From: Halobaculum magnesiiphilum
GTDB taxonomy: Archaea > Halobacteriota > Halobacteria > Halobacteriales > Haloferacaceae
Direction: 5' to 3'
Length of the DNA: 64,000 bases
NCBI RefSeq assembly: GCF_019823105.1
Contig: NZ_CP081958.1
Span: 496,001-560,000, forward strand
Shown here one piece after another: positions 1 to 7,640 of this stretch. The translations under genes were made by a program, and so were the position numbers. The notes below the pieces were generated by a model that saw only the letters and a list, made by a program, of their open reading frames with translations, ran no database searches and was not told where the DNA came from. Position 1 is the first letter of the stretch, and each line of letters starts with the position of its first letter.

Positions 1-1229
1 TTCGCGTAGATGCTCGACATCGCCAGGTCGACGTTGCTCGTGGAGACGCCCAGTTCGACCATCGCGTCGACGATGGCCTGCCCGCGGATGCCGCGGCGCT
101 TCACCGACGCCAGCGTCGGCGCGCGCGGGTCGTCCCAGCCGGTCAACTCGCCGGCGTCGACCTTCTCCTTGATCGTCGAAGTGGACATCGGCACGTCGTA
201 GGCGTCGATCTGGACGTGCCCCCAGTGGACGACCTCGGGGTACTCCCAGCCGAAGTAGTCGTAGACGAACCGCTGGCGCTTGGCGGAGTCCTGGAGGTCG
301 ATGCCGCGGATGATGTGCGTGACGCCGGTGAGGTGGTCGTCGATGCCCGACTGGAAGTCGAGCATGGGCCACGCGCGGTAGTCGGCCGCCTCCTCGCGCG
401 GGTGGGGCGTGTCGACCATCCGAAAGGCGACGAAATCGCGCAACGCGGGGTTCTTGTGGTGGATGTCGGTCTTCACGCGGAGGACCATCTCGCCGTCCGA
501 GTACTCGCCGTCGACCATCGCCTCGAACTCCTCTCGAACGGTCTCGACGGACTTGTCGCGGTGCTCGCAGGCTTCGGCGTCGGCCTTCAGGCTCCGGAAG
601 TGCTCGGCCGGACACGAGCAGGTGTAGGCGCCGCCCTTCTCGATCAGTTCACGGGCGTGGTCGTAGTACGTCTCGACGCGGTCGCTCGCCTTCAGCACCT
701 CGTCGGGCTCGAAGCCGAGGTAGCCGATGGCGTCGAGGATCTCGTCGTAGGCGTCGAGATCCGGGCGCTTGGTCTCGGGGTCGGTGTCGTCGAAGCGGCA
801 GAGCATCCACCCGTCGTAGATCTCCTTGTACGTCCCGATAACCGCGGGCATGCGCGCGGAGCCAAGGTGCCACGGGCCGTTCGGGTTCGGCGCGAGGCGC
901 ATCCGGATCTCGTCGTACTCGTCGGCGTTCGGGAGGTCCGGGAGGACCGACTCGTCCTCCTCGTCGTCGGCCTCCAGCTCCTCGACGAGGTCGGGGTCGA
1001 GTTCGAGCAGTCGCTCGCGGCGCTCGTCGTCGCTCATCCCCGAGACCTCCGCGACCACCGGCGCGACGACGCCGGGCACCTCGTCGCCGTGCGGTCGGAA
1101 GTCGGGGTTGTCGCCCATCAACGGGCCCATGATGGCGCCCACCTCCGGGTCCGAACCGTGCTTCAGAGCGTTGTAGAGCGCGTGCGTCTCCGCCTCGGCG
1201 CGCACGCGCTCCTCGAGATCGTCGTCCAT
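1..1229 (-). CDS. gltX: Glutamyl-tRNA synthetase, archaeal type (partial, C-terminus beyond window)
   Basis: Charges tRNA with glutamate (in archaea usually both tRNA-Glu and tRNA-Gln, the latter then amidated by GatDE). The reading frame on the minus strand starts at ATG 1229 and is open to the window edge, so about 409 codons are present and the anticodon-binding C-terminus is missing. The class I HIGH-like motif HLGSAR lies at about residues 122-127 after APNPNGPW, and the KMSKS-equivalent VPMSTST lies near residue 346. A CxC...CEH metal-type cluster near residue 203 is typical of the family. The roughly 100-residue acidic N-terminal extension before the Rossmann fold is normal for archaeal GluRS. 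A perfect palindrome sits 40-60 nt upstream of the start. Identification is secure; only the 3' end is unseen. Confidence 0.97.
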   Translation of the reverse strand, partial: MDDDLEERVRAEAETHALYNALKHGSDPEVGAIMGPLMGDNPDFRPHGDEVPGVVAPVVAEVSGMSDDERRERLLELDPDLVEELEADDEEDESVLPDLPNADEYDEIRMRLAPNPNGPWHLGSARMPAVIGTYKEIYDGWMLCRFDDTDPETKRPDLDAYDEILDAIGYLGFEPDEVLKASDRVETYYDHARELIEKGGAYTCSCPAEHFRSLKADAEACEHRDKSVETVREEFEAMVDGEYSDGEMVLRVKTDIHHKNPALRDFVAFRMVDTPHPREEAADYRAWPMLDFQSGIDDHLTGVTHIIRGIDLQDSAKRQRFVYDYFGWEYPEVVHWGHVQIDAYDVPMSTSTIKEKVDAGELTGWDDPRAPTLASVKRRGIRGQAIVDAMVELGVSTSNVDLAMSSIYA

Positions 1230-1564
1230 TACGCCGGCGTTCTCCCCGCGCGCCCAAAACCGGTCCGGATCGGACCCGGATCCGGGTCCGAACCGCGACT
1301 CGCGTGCCCCGGGCTCGGGAGCGGTGAGAAACGGGTCGCGCCGGCGGGCCACCCCACCATGGGTCCGTTCCCGTCGACGCGACCGAGTGGTGTGCGTCGT
1401 GGCACACGCGGGTAGGGGCGTTCGGAGGCAGGGGACTCGCCGATATATGGGCGTCGACCGTTCACGTCGTTTCACGCCGGCGTCGACGCGCGAGCGACCG
1501 GTAGTCCGTGCGTACCGCAGTCGGCCACACCGGGTTTCATGTGCTCGCGAGTGGACCCCCGGCC
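1230..1564. other. Divergent intergenic region between gltX and the MaoC gene
   Basis: This 335-base stretch lies between two divergent genes. I see no credible coding frame: open frames on both strands are Arg/Pro-rich shadows. It contains a perfect 22-base palindrome (1270-1291) and a TATA-like TTTCAT hexamer (1535-1540) placed 27-28 nt before the ATG at 1565. Confidence 0.6.
1270..1291. repeat. Perfect 22-bp palindrome upstream of gltX
   Basis: Positions 1270-1280 are the exact reverse complement of 1281-1291, centred on GGATCC. It lies 41-62 nt upstream of the gltX start codon, where a promoter element or operator would sit. It could be a repressor site or simply a GC-rich chance palindrome. 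Confidence 0.6.
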
Positions 1565-2011
1565 ATGCCAGTCTACTACGAGGACGTCGAGGTCGGCGAT
1601 GTCGAGACGCACGGCGACTACGAGGTGACTCGCGAGGAAATTCTGTCGTTCGCCGAGCGGTACGACCCGCAGTGGTTCCACACCGACCCCGACCGGGCGG
1701 CCGAGGAGTCGCCCTACGGCGGCGTCATCGCCTCCGGGTGGCACACCGCCGCGATGACGATGCGTCTGCTCGTGGAGGGGACGCTCGCCGAGGCCGCGAC
1801 CGTCGGCGCGAAGGGCGTCGACGAGCTCCGCTGGCCGGAGCCGGTGCGGCCGGGCGACACCCTCCGGATCGAGAACGAGGTGCTGGAGAAGGTGCCAGAA
1901 CGCCCGGAACGGGGGCTGATCCGTGCGCGAACGCGAACGTACAACGGGGACGACGAGGCCGTGTTCTCGATGATCGGGAACGTGATGTACCTCCGCCGAG
2001 GCGACGACTAG
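1565..2011 (+). CDS. MaoC-like hotdog-fold dehydratase
   Basis: A 148-residue single-hotdog protein of the MaoC/(R)-specific enoyl-CoA hydratase family. The family adds water to or removes it from CoA thioesters in fatty-acid or polyester metabolism; the substrate here is not evident. The signature region QWFHTDP...GGVIASGWHTAAM (about residues 37-65) matches the hydratase-2 motif with its Asp and His dyad. I chose ATG 1565 rather than an upstream in-frame start because the upstream 19 codons do not look like the family and a TATA-like hexamer (TTTCAT) lies 27-28 nt before this ATG, giving a leaderless message. No operon partner is visible. A convergent RNA methyltransferase gene follows. Confidence 0.85.
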   Translation: MPVYYEDVEVGDVETHGDYEVTREEILSFAERYDPQWFHTDPDRAAEESPYGGVIASGWHTAAMTMRLLVEGTLAEAATVGAKGVDELRWPEPVRPGDTLRIENEVLEKVPERPERGLIRARTRTYNGDDEAVFSMIGNVMYLRRGDD

Positions 2012-2070
2012 GCCCCGATTACCGTTGCATGAGGCCCGATGAGTCGGACGACTCGTCGTTGGGGGCGACC

Positions 2071-2883
2071 TCAGCGCGCCCGCGGTTCGTCGTCGCGCTC
2101 GCGGTCGCCGTGGTCGGCGTGCTCCATGAGGTCGGTCGCCCGACGGAACACGCCCGTCAGCGTCGTCACCTCCTTGCTCGTCGGGTGCGCGCGGCCGACG
2201 AGCCGGCGGATCAGCCGCTCGCTGCGCTCGCGCTTGTGGTCGCGCGACTCCGCCTCCTCAAGGAACGCGCCGAACTGTTCGTAGAAGCGTTCGATCTCCG
2301 GCTCGGCGGCGCGCTCGTGTTCCACGTCCGGAAGCTGGTACTCGTCGAGGAACAGCGAACGGAGCTCGTACAGCGTCACCGTCGCCGCCTGCCCGAGGTT
2401 CATCACCGGGTACTCGGGGTTCGCGGGGACGGAGACGAGCTCGTCCAGTTGCGCCAACTCCTCGTTGTTCAGTCCGGTCCCCTCGCGGCCGAACACCAGC
2501 GCCGTGTCCGTGTCGACGGTCGCCAGCGACTCCCGCAGTTCGGCGGGCGTCTTGAACGGGAACCGGACGTGCCGGCGCGCGTCCTCGCCGGTGATCGCGG
2601 TGGTGCCGACGGTGTGGTAGTTCTCGACGACCTCCTCCAGCGCCACCGTGTCGGCGTTGGGCAGCACGTCCTCCCGGGCGTGACCCGCGAAGCCGTACGC
2701 CTCGCTGTCGCGATCGATCTCCGGCGGGTCGACCAGCTTCAGGTCGGCGAGGCCGAAGTTCTTCATCGCCCGCGCGATGGTGCCGACGTTGCCCGGCGTC
2801 TCCGGCTCGACCACGACGACGACGAACTCGCGGTCGTCGTGTGCCGAGTCAGCGGCGGTCGCCTCGGTCGCGTCGTCGCTCAT
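2071..2883 (-). CDS. trmJ: TrmJ/SpoU-type (SPOUT) RNA 2'-O-methyltransferase
   Basis: A 270-residue SAM-dependent RNA ribose methyltransferase. The three SpoU motifs are visible: NVGTIARAMKNFG (about 32-44, with the catalytic Arg), LVFGREGTGLNNEEL (about 129-143), and PVMNLGQAATVTLYE (about 159-173), which form the trefoil-knot SAM site. Archaeal TrmJ modifies position 32 of tRNAs, and this protein has the TrmJ arrangement with a helical C-terminal extension, but sequence alone does not fix the target. The start codon overlaps the stop of the upstream gene by 4 bases (ATGA), so the two are translationally coupled. Confidence 0.88.
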   Translation of the reverse strand: MSDDATEATAADSAHDDREFVVVVVEPETPGNVGTIARAMKNFGLADLKLVDPPEIDRDSEAYGFAGHAREDVLPNADTVALEEVVENYHTVGTTAITGEDARRHVRFPFKTPAELRESLATVDTDTALVFGREGTGLNNEELAQLDELVSVPANPEYPVMNLGQAATVTLYELRSLFLDEYQLPDVEHERAAEPEIERFYEQFGAFLEEAESRDHKRERSERLIRRLVGRAHPTSKEVTTLTGVFRRATDLMEHADHGDRERDDEPRAR

Positions 2884-3473
2884 GTCGGATACTCCCGATC
2901 GAGATCGAGGTCGAAATCGTCGTCGCCGCCCTCGGCGTCGTCCTCGTCGCCGTCGGCATCGTCGCCGTCATCGTTCCCCTCCCCGTCCTCGAAGTCCGGC
3001 CGTTCGTCCGCGAGGAGGTCGTCGTCCTCGTACAGGTCCTCGGGGTCGCGCAGGTCCGGCAGCTCCTCGGGCGCCTCCTCGACGTGCTCCATGCCGCCGT
3101 AGCCGTCGGGGGCGCGGCCGCCGTCGTCGAACCACTCGTGGAACGCGTCGCGGAACGTTTCCTCGCCGGCGATCGAGGAGCCGCCGCGCTCGCGGAACCA
3201 GTAGAGGAAGTCCGCCTCGTGTTCGTCACACAGCAGCACCTCGTCGAGCGGCTCGCCGTAGACGATGCTCGCGACCCTGCACTGCCGTTTGTTCTCCTCG
3301 CCGTGGATCAGATAGCAGGCGTCGCAGGGCTTGTTCATCACGACCTGAAGCCGCACGAGCCGGTGGCGGGGCTCCTTCGGGATCTCCTCCAGCGGCCTCC
3401 AGCCGCCGGCGTCGGTGAAGACGTCGTCCTCGTCGAAGCGCCAGCCGCGCAGGCCGATGCTCACCTTACCCAT
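2880..3473 (-). CDS. Conserved haloarchaeal protein with Cys motif and acidic tail
   Basis: A 197-residue protein I cannot assign a function. It starts MGKVSIGLRGWRFDEDDVF and carries a CDACYLIHGE...CRVAS cluster and a LLCDEH motif, suggesting a small metal site. The last 60 or so residues are nearly all Asp, Glu and Gly. I chose ATG 3473 because upstream codons of the longer open frame are Arg/Pro-rich and unlike a haloarchaeal protein. It is followed with a 4-base overlap by the SpoU methyltransferase gene, which argues for co-expression and perhaps a role in RNA modification; that link is inference. Confidence 0.75.
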   Translation of the reverse strand: MGKVSIGLRGWRFDEDDVFTDAGGWRPLEEIPKEPRHRLVRLQVVMNKPCDACYLIHGEENKRQCRVASIVYGEPLDEVLLCDEHEADFLYWFRERGGSSIAGEETFRDAFHEWFDDGGRAPDGYGGMEHVEEAPEELPDLRDPEDLYEDDDLLADERPDFEDGEGNDDGDDADGDEDDAEGGDDDFDLDLDREYPT

Positions 3474-3645
3474 TTGCCCCGTCTTGCCGCGCGCCGGGGA
3501 TAAGCGGCGCGCTCTCGGGCCCCGGGGGTTGGAGCAGGGGAGGGGGCGTGCTCCCGGCGCCGGCGGGCCGTGACCGTCGGTCCCATCGGACGCCGACGGC
3601 TCCGCGATCACAACACCGAAGCGCGACCCGCCCCTGCAACGGTTC

Positions 3646-4791
3646 ATGCGAACTGTGGACGCCGCCGGCCTCCCGATCGGCGACGATCACCCGCCGCGGA
3701 TCATGGGCGTGTTGAACGTCTCGAAGGAGTCCCCCTACGATCCCAGCGTGTACGACGACGCCGGCGAGGCCGCCCGCTACGTCGACGAGGAACTGATCGG
3801 CGAGGGCGCGGACATCGTCGACGTGGGTCTCGAATCCGCGAACAAGCGCTTCGAGGTGCTCTCGGCCGAGGAGGAACTGGAGCGACTCGACACCGCGATC
3901 GAGACGATCGAGAGCGTCTCCGGCGACGCCGTCTTCTCAATCGAGACGCGCTACCACGAGGTCGCCGACGCGGCGCTGGACCGCGGCTTCGACATGGTGA
4001 ACGACATCTGCGGCTTCGCCGACCCCGAGATGCCCCGCGTGTGCGAGGAACACGACGCCGCGGTGGCGAAGATGGCGTCGCCGCCGGACCTGGAGCGACC
4101 GGGCGCCGTCGAGGAGGTGGACGACATCTACGAGGCGCTGTCGCTGAACGGCTTCACCGACAAGACCATCGTCGACCCGGCGTTCGGCGGCTGGTCCGAG
4201 GAGAAGACGCTGGCGGACGACCGCGAGACGTTCCGCCGCCTCCGGGAGTTCCGCGGCTACGGTCGCCCGATCCTGGTGTCGATCAACCGGAAGAACTTCC
4301 TCCGGAGCGTCGCCGGCCGCGACACCGAGGAGGCGCTGCCCGTCTCGCTGGCGGCGACCTCGATGGCCGTCGAACGGGGCGCACACATCGTCCGAACGCA
4401 CGACGTGGCCGAGACCCGGGACGCCGCGCTCATCGGGACGGAGTTCGCCCGCGACCGCGTCCGGGCCCGGGGCGAGGTGTCCGTCGAGGAACTGGACGTG
4501 GCGACGACCGGCGACGCCCGCCGGCACGTCGACCGGCTCGGCGGCGACTCCGCCGTCGCCGACGACGCCGTGGCACGGGTGTACGAGTTCGGCGGGCTCG
4601 AACCAGAAGAGATCGGTGCGCTGCGCGCTTCTACCGCCGATTCGTCGGCCCTTCTCGTCGCCGACGGGACGGGATCGTCTGCCCTGCTGATCGGCACCGT
4701 CGCCGAAACTGTGGCGGCCGCACAGGCCGCGAGCGGGGCTACGGAGGCGTTGGACGCCGCGCTGTCGTGCGTCGCGCGTCCGACAGAGTAA
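3646..4791 (+). CDS. folP: Dihydropteroate synthase family protein with C-terminal extension
   Basis: A TIM-barrel pterin-binding protein of 381 residues. Dihydropteroate synthase joins hydroxymethyl-pterin diphosphate to p-aminobenzoate in folate synthesis. Family landmarks are recognisable: MGVLNVSKES (about 22-31, canonical MGILNVTPDS), GADIVDVGLES (canonical GADIIDVGGES), FSIETRYHEVADAALDRGFDMVNDICG (canonical SIDT...INDVSG). Two features are odd. The usual TRPG after GGES is replaced by ANKR, and about 100 residues follow the barrel, against a usual length near 270-280. mptE follows 128 bases downstream on the same strand, supporting a pterin role. A related pterin-dependent enzyme with another aryl-amine substrate is possible. 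Confidence 0.85.
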   Translation: MRTVDAAGLPIGDDHPPRIMGVLNVSKESPYDPSVYDDAGEAARYVDEELIGEGADIVDVGLESANKRFEVLSAEEELERLDTAIETIESVSGDAVFSIETRYHEVADAALDRGFDMVNDICGFADPEMPRVCEEHDAAVAKMASPPDLERPGAVEEVDDIYEALSLNGFTDKTIVDPAFGGWSEEKTLADDRETFRRLREFRGYGRPILVSINRKNFLRSVAGRDTEEALPVSLAATSMAVERGAHIVRTHDVAETRDAALIGTEFARDRVRARGEVSVEELDVATTGDARRHVDRLGGDSAVADDAVARVYEFGGLEPEEIGALRASTADSSALLVADGTGSSALLIGTVAETVAAAQAASGATEALDAALSCVARPTE

Positions 4792-4919
4792 GAAAACTTA
4801 TACCCGATCGGTCGATAGCAGACGATGGAAGCCGGAAGGGCACCGCGGGTAGGGGTACTCTGGTGCGCTTTCGGCCCGATCCCGTATTACTGTGAGCCGT
4901 CACGCCGGTAGTCACCACC

Positions 4920-5594
4920 ATGGAGTTCACCGACTGGGAGCCGATCTACGCGGCGATCCTCGCCGACTTCGGGTTCGACCGCGCCGCCGACGAGGCGGTC
5001 AGGGACCGCGCCGCCGCGTTCGCCGAGCCGTTCGACCTCGACCGGCTGGACTGTTCGGGCGCGACCGTCGCCGTCGCCGGCGCGGGGCCGTCGCTGGAGG
5101 CCGACGCGTCCCTCGCTCGCGACGCAGATTTCGTATTCGCTGCTTCGACCGCCACGGACCGCCTCGTCGCCGAGGGCGTCGCGGTCGACGCGATGGTGAC
5201 GGACCTGGACAAGAACCCCGGGACCGGACTCGCGCGGACCGAGCGCGGCGCCGTCGTCGTCGCCCACGCCCACGGCGACAACGGGGACCTGATCGAGGAG
5301 TGGCTCCCGCGCTACGACGCCGCGAACACGCTCGTCACGACGCAGGCGGCGCCGGTCGACGCCGTCGCCAACTACGGCGGCTTCACCGACGGCGACCGCG
5401 CGGCGTTCCTCGCCGATCACTGCGGCGCCGAGCGGCTCGTCTTCCCCGGCTGGGACCTCGACGACCCCGAGGTGGACGGCGTGAAGGCACGCAAACTGGA
5501 CTGGGCCGAACGCCTGCTCCACCTTCTGGAGCGCCGCCGGGGCGAGCGATTCGCCGTCCTCGACGGCCGACGCGACGGGATCGATCCGCTGTGA
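4920..5594 (+). CDS. mptE: 6-hydroxymethyl-7,8-dihydropterin pyrophosphokinase MptE
   Basis: A 224-residue protein of the MptE (DUF115) family, the archaeal replacement for FolK that pyrophosphorylates 6-hydroxymethyl-dihydropterin, making the substrate used by dihydropteroate synthase. Visible landmarks are VAVAGAGPSLEAD (nucleotide-type glycine loop), DAMVTDLDKN, VVVAHAHGDN and a terminal GVKARKLDWAE segment, in the order typical of the family. Length is normal. The adjacent folP gene on the same strand makes a functional pair catalysing consecutive steps. Confidence 0.9.
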   Translation: MEFTDWEPIYAAILADFGFDRAADEAVRDRAAAFAEPFDLDRLDCSGATVAVAGAGPSLEADASLARDADFVFAASTATDRLVAEGVAVDAMVTDLDKNPGTGLARTERGAVVVAHAHGDNGDLIEEWLPRYDAANTLVTTQAAPVDAVANYGGFTDGDRAAFLADHCGAERLVFPGWDLDDPEVDGVKARKLDWAERLLHLLERRRGERFAVLDGRRDGIDPL

Positions 5595-5656
5595 CTGTTC
5601 CACGGCGTCCCTCTACCTCGGTTCCGCCCACCCGCTAAAGGATATTTTAGCTGATA

Positions 5657-5662
5657 CTTATC
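5657..5662 (+). promoter_or_regulatory. TATA-like box of the proteasome-beta paralogue gene
   Basis: CTTATC is centred about 27 nt before ATG 5686. The spacing predicts transcription starting at or next to the A of the start codon, the common leaderless arrangement of haloarchaea. Confidence 0.5.
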
Positions 5663-5685
5663 CGCCGCGGGCGACACGGGACGGT

Positions 5686-6396
5686 ATGGACGACACGGAC
5701 ACCGGCGCGGCGTCGCTCGGGACGACCATCGTCGGGATCGTCGCGCATGGAGACACGAACCGCGAGGGCGAGCCGACGAACAATACCGCCGGTGTCGACG
5801 CCGGCAACGGCGACCGCGGCGACCACGGTGATCGCGGCGACGCGGTTGTACTCGCCTCTGATCGTCGCGCGAGCCTCGGACGGATGGTTTCGAGCAAGGA
5901 CGCCCGGAAGGTCCACCCCATCGGCGACGCGGCGGCGCTGGCGTTCACCGGCTCGGTCTCGGGCGCGCAGGCGCTCGTCGCCGACCTGGACGCCGAGCGC
6001 CGCCTCTACGAACTCCGCCGGGGCACCGAGATGTCGACCACGGCGCTGGCGGGGTATGCCGCCACCGCGATGCGCAAGCAGCGCTACGGCGTCCAGCACC
6101 TCCTCGGCGGCGTCGACGGCGACGGGGCCCACCTCTACACCTTCGACGGGGGCGGGTCGGTCCTCGAACAGCCCTACGCCGCCGACGGCTCCGGCGGGCA
6201 GTTCGCCTACGGCACTCTGGAGGACGGCTACCGGGAGGGGGTCGGCGTCGCCGACGCGGAGACGCTGGCCGCGCGCGCCGTCGCCGCCGCCAGCGAGCGC
6301 GACACCGCCTCCGGAAACGGGCTCCACCTGGTGACGATCACCGATGACGGGGTCGAGGAGGTCGTCTACGACGACCCGGCGGCGGTCGCCGCCTGA
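5686..6396 (+). CDS. Proteasome beta-type Ntn hydrolase with 30-residue insertion
   Basis: A 236-residue N-terminal-nucleophile hydrolase related to the 20S proteasome beta subunit. Autocleavage after Gly12 would expose Thr13 in TTIVGIV, and the catalytic set is intact: Thr13 (T1), Asp59 in SDRRAS (D17) and Lys75 in KDARKV (K33). T1 to D17 is normally 16 residues apart but here is 46, because a Gly/Asp/Asn-rich insertion (about residues 21-52) sits in the first beta-hairpin. The remaining fold is typical and a GSVSGAQA loop is present. It is probably a second or specialised beta subunit, or a stand-alone HslV-like paralogue. It overlaps the convergent regulator gene by 31 bases. Confidence 0.85.
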   Translation: MDDTDTGAASLGTTIVGIVAHGDTNREGEPTNNTAGVDAGNGDRGDHGDRGDAVVLASDRRASLGRMVSSKDARKVHPIGDAAALAFTGSVSGAQALVADLDAERRLYELRRGTEMSTTALAGYAATAMRKQRYGVQHLLGGVDGDGAHLYTFDGGGSVLEQPYAADGSGGQFAYGTLEDGYREGVGVADAETLAARAVAAASERDTASGNGLHLVTITDDGVEEVVYDDPAAVAA

Positions 6397-7508
6397 TCGT
6401 CGGCGTCGTCTCCCTCCGGGCCGCCCTCCGTCGACCGCTCGGTCGGTCCCGTTCCCGATCGGTCGTCTTCCGCCGCGGTCACGCGGTCGGTCTCGACCAC
6501 GGTCGGTCCGTCGCCCACGAGGAGCCGGAGCGTCTCCCCGTCGCCGGCGACCGAGACGCGGACGGCCGGCGGATCGGTCGACAGCACGCCCTCGGCCCAC
6601 TCCGACCCGAGGTTCCAGATCGGCCGCTCGCGCACGTCGATCCCGTGATCGTCGCAGAAGGCGACCACGGCCGGGTGCTCCGCGAGCGCGACCGACACCG
6701 GAACCCGGACGCGGAAGTCGCAGTCGGCGCACGCGCCGGCGACGACGGGACGCGCCGGCGCGTCCGCGGCGTCCGCATCTCGTTCCCCCGCCTCGGCGGC
6801 ATCCGGCAGCTCCGCCGGCTCGACGAACGTGATCTTCCCCTCGGCGCGGCCCGCGCAGTCGGGACAGACGCCGTCGGCGAGCTGCCGGAGGCGCGCCCGG
6901 TGGTAGGCGTCGAACGCCGGGAGCACCTCGTCGGTGTCGCGGTCGCGGACGCCGCCCGGCGGGAACGGGAGCGCGAGGAGTTCGGTCGCGCAGTCGGTGC
7001 AGGCGACGCCGACGTGGTTGTCGGCGATCCGCGCCTCCAGCGCCGCCGCGCCGCAAACCGGGCAGTCGCCGTCGACCGGCTCGGGGTCGCGATCCACGCG
7101 CTCGGTGTAGACGCCGGCGTCGAGCGCGCGGGCGGCCTGTCGGCCGGCGAACGTCGGCCGGTAGCGCCCGTCGTCGTCGGTTCTCACGTACCGGTCCGTC
7201 AGCTGCCGGAGGTGGTAGGCGAACCCCGCCGACGGGCCGTCGGGGTCGTCGGCGACGCGCTCGAACAGCTCGGTGAACCCGAGGGGACGGTCGGCGGACG
7301 CGAGCGCCCGGACCGTCCGGAGGCGCGTCTCGTCGGCCAGGGCGGCGAAGGCGTCGTCGGGCGCGACAGCGGACGCCCCCGCGTCGTCGACCTCGTCGGG
7401 GCTCGCGCCAGCCGCATCGGTCGCGTCGGCGTCTGCGGCGTCCGCGTCGTTGGCGGCGACGCCCGCGTCGGCTCCGTGGCCGGGCGACGCGTCGTGACCG
7501 TCGTTCAT
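6366..7508 (-). CDS. ArsR-like winged-helix regulator with zinc-ribbon sensor region
   Basis: A 380-residue predicted transcription regulator. After a roughly 45-residue Ala/Asp-rich low-complexity leader, residues of about 48-120 form a winged-helix domain (DDAFAALADETRLRTVRALA, then ADRPLGFTELFERV and FAYHLRQLTDRYV), as in haloarchaeal ArsR-family proteins. Beyond it are CxxC pairs (CPVCG, CTDC, CPDC, CADC) of one or two zinc ribbons, probably a ligand- or metal-sensing region. I chose ATG 7508; the frame is open much further upstream but that part is antisense to the photolyase. It is divergent from the photolyase gene across about 130 bases, so it could regulate it, but nothing else shows this. 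Confidence 0.8.
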   Translation of the reverse strand: MNDGHDASPGHGADAGVAANDADAADADATDAAGASPDEVDDAGASAVAPDDAFAALADETRLRTVRALASADRPLGFTELFERVADDPDGPSAGFAYHLRQLTDRYVRTDDDGRYRPTFAGRQAARALDAGVYTERVDRDPEPVDGDCPVCGAAALEARIADNHVGVACTDCATELLALPFPPGGVRDRDTDEVLPAFDAYHRARLRQLADGVCPDCAGRAEGKITFVEPAELPDAAEAGERDADAADAPARPVVAGACADCDFRVRVPVSVALAEHPAVVAFCDDHGIDVRERPIWNLGSEWAEGVLSTDPPAVRVSVAGDGETLRLLVGDGPTVVETDRVTAAEDDRSGTGPTERSTEGGPEGDDADDQAATAAGSS

Positions 7509-7640
7509 ACCCCGCAGGATCACCGGCGGGGACAAGAAGCTGTCCCGGCCGGCGGACCGGCGCGCGGAGCCATCTGCGCGGCAGCGCGTCGCCTCGCCGT
7601 CGCCCCTGCGCTTACTACCGTCGCGCCCGTGTCCGGTTTC

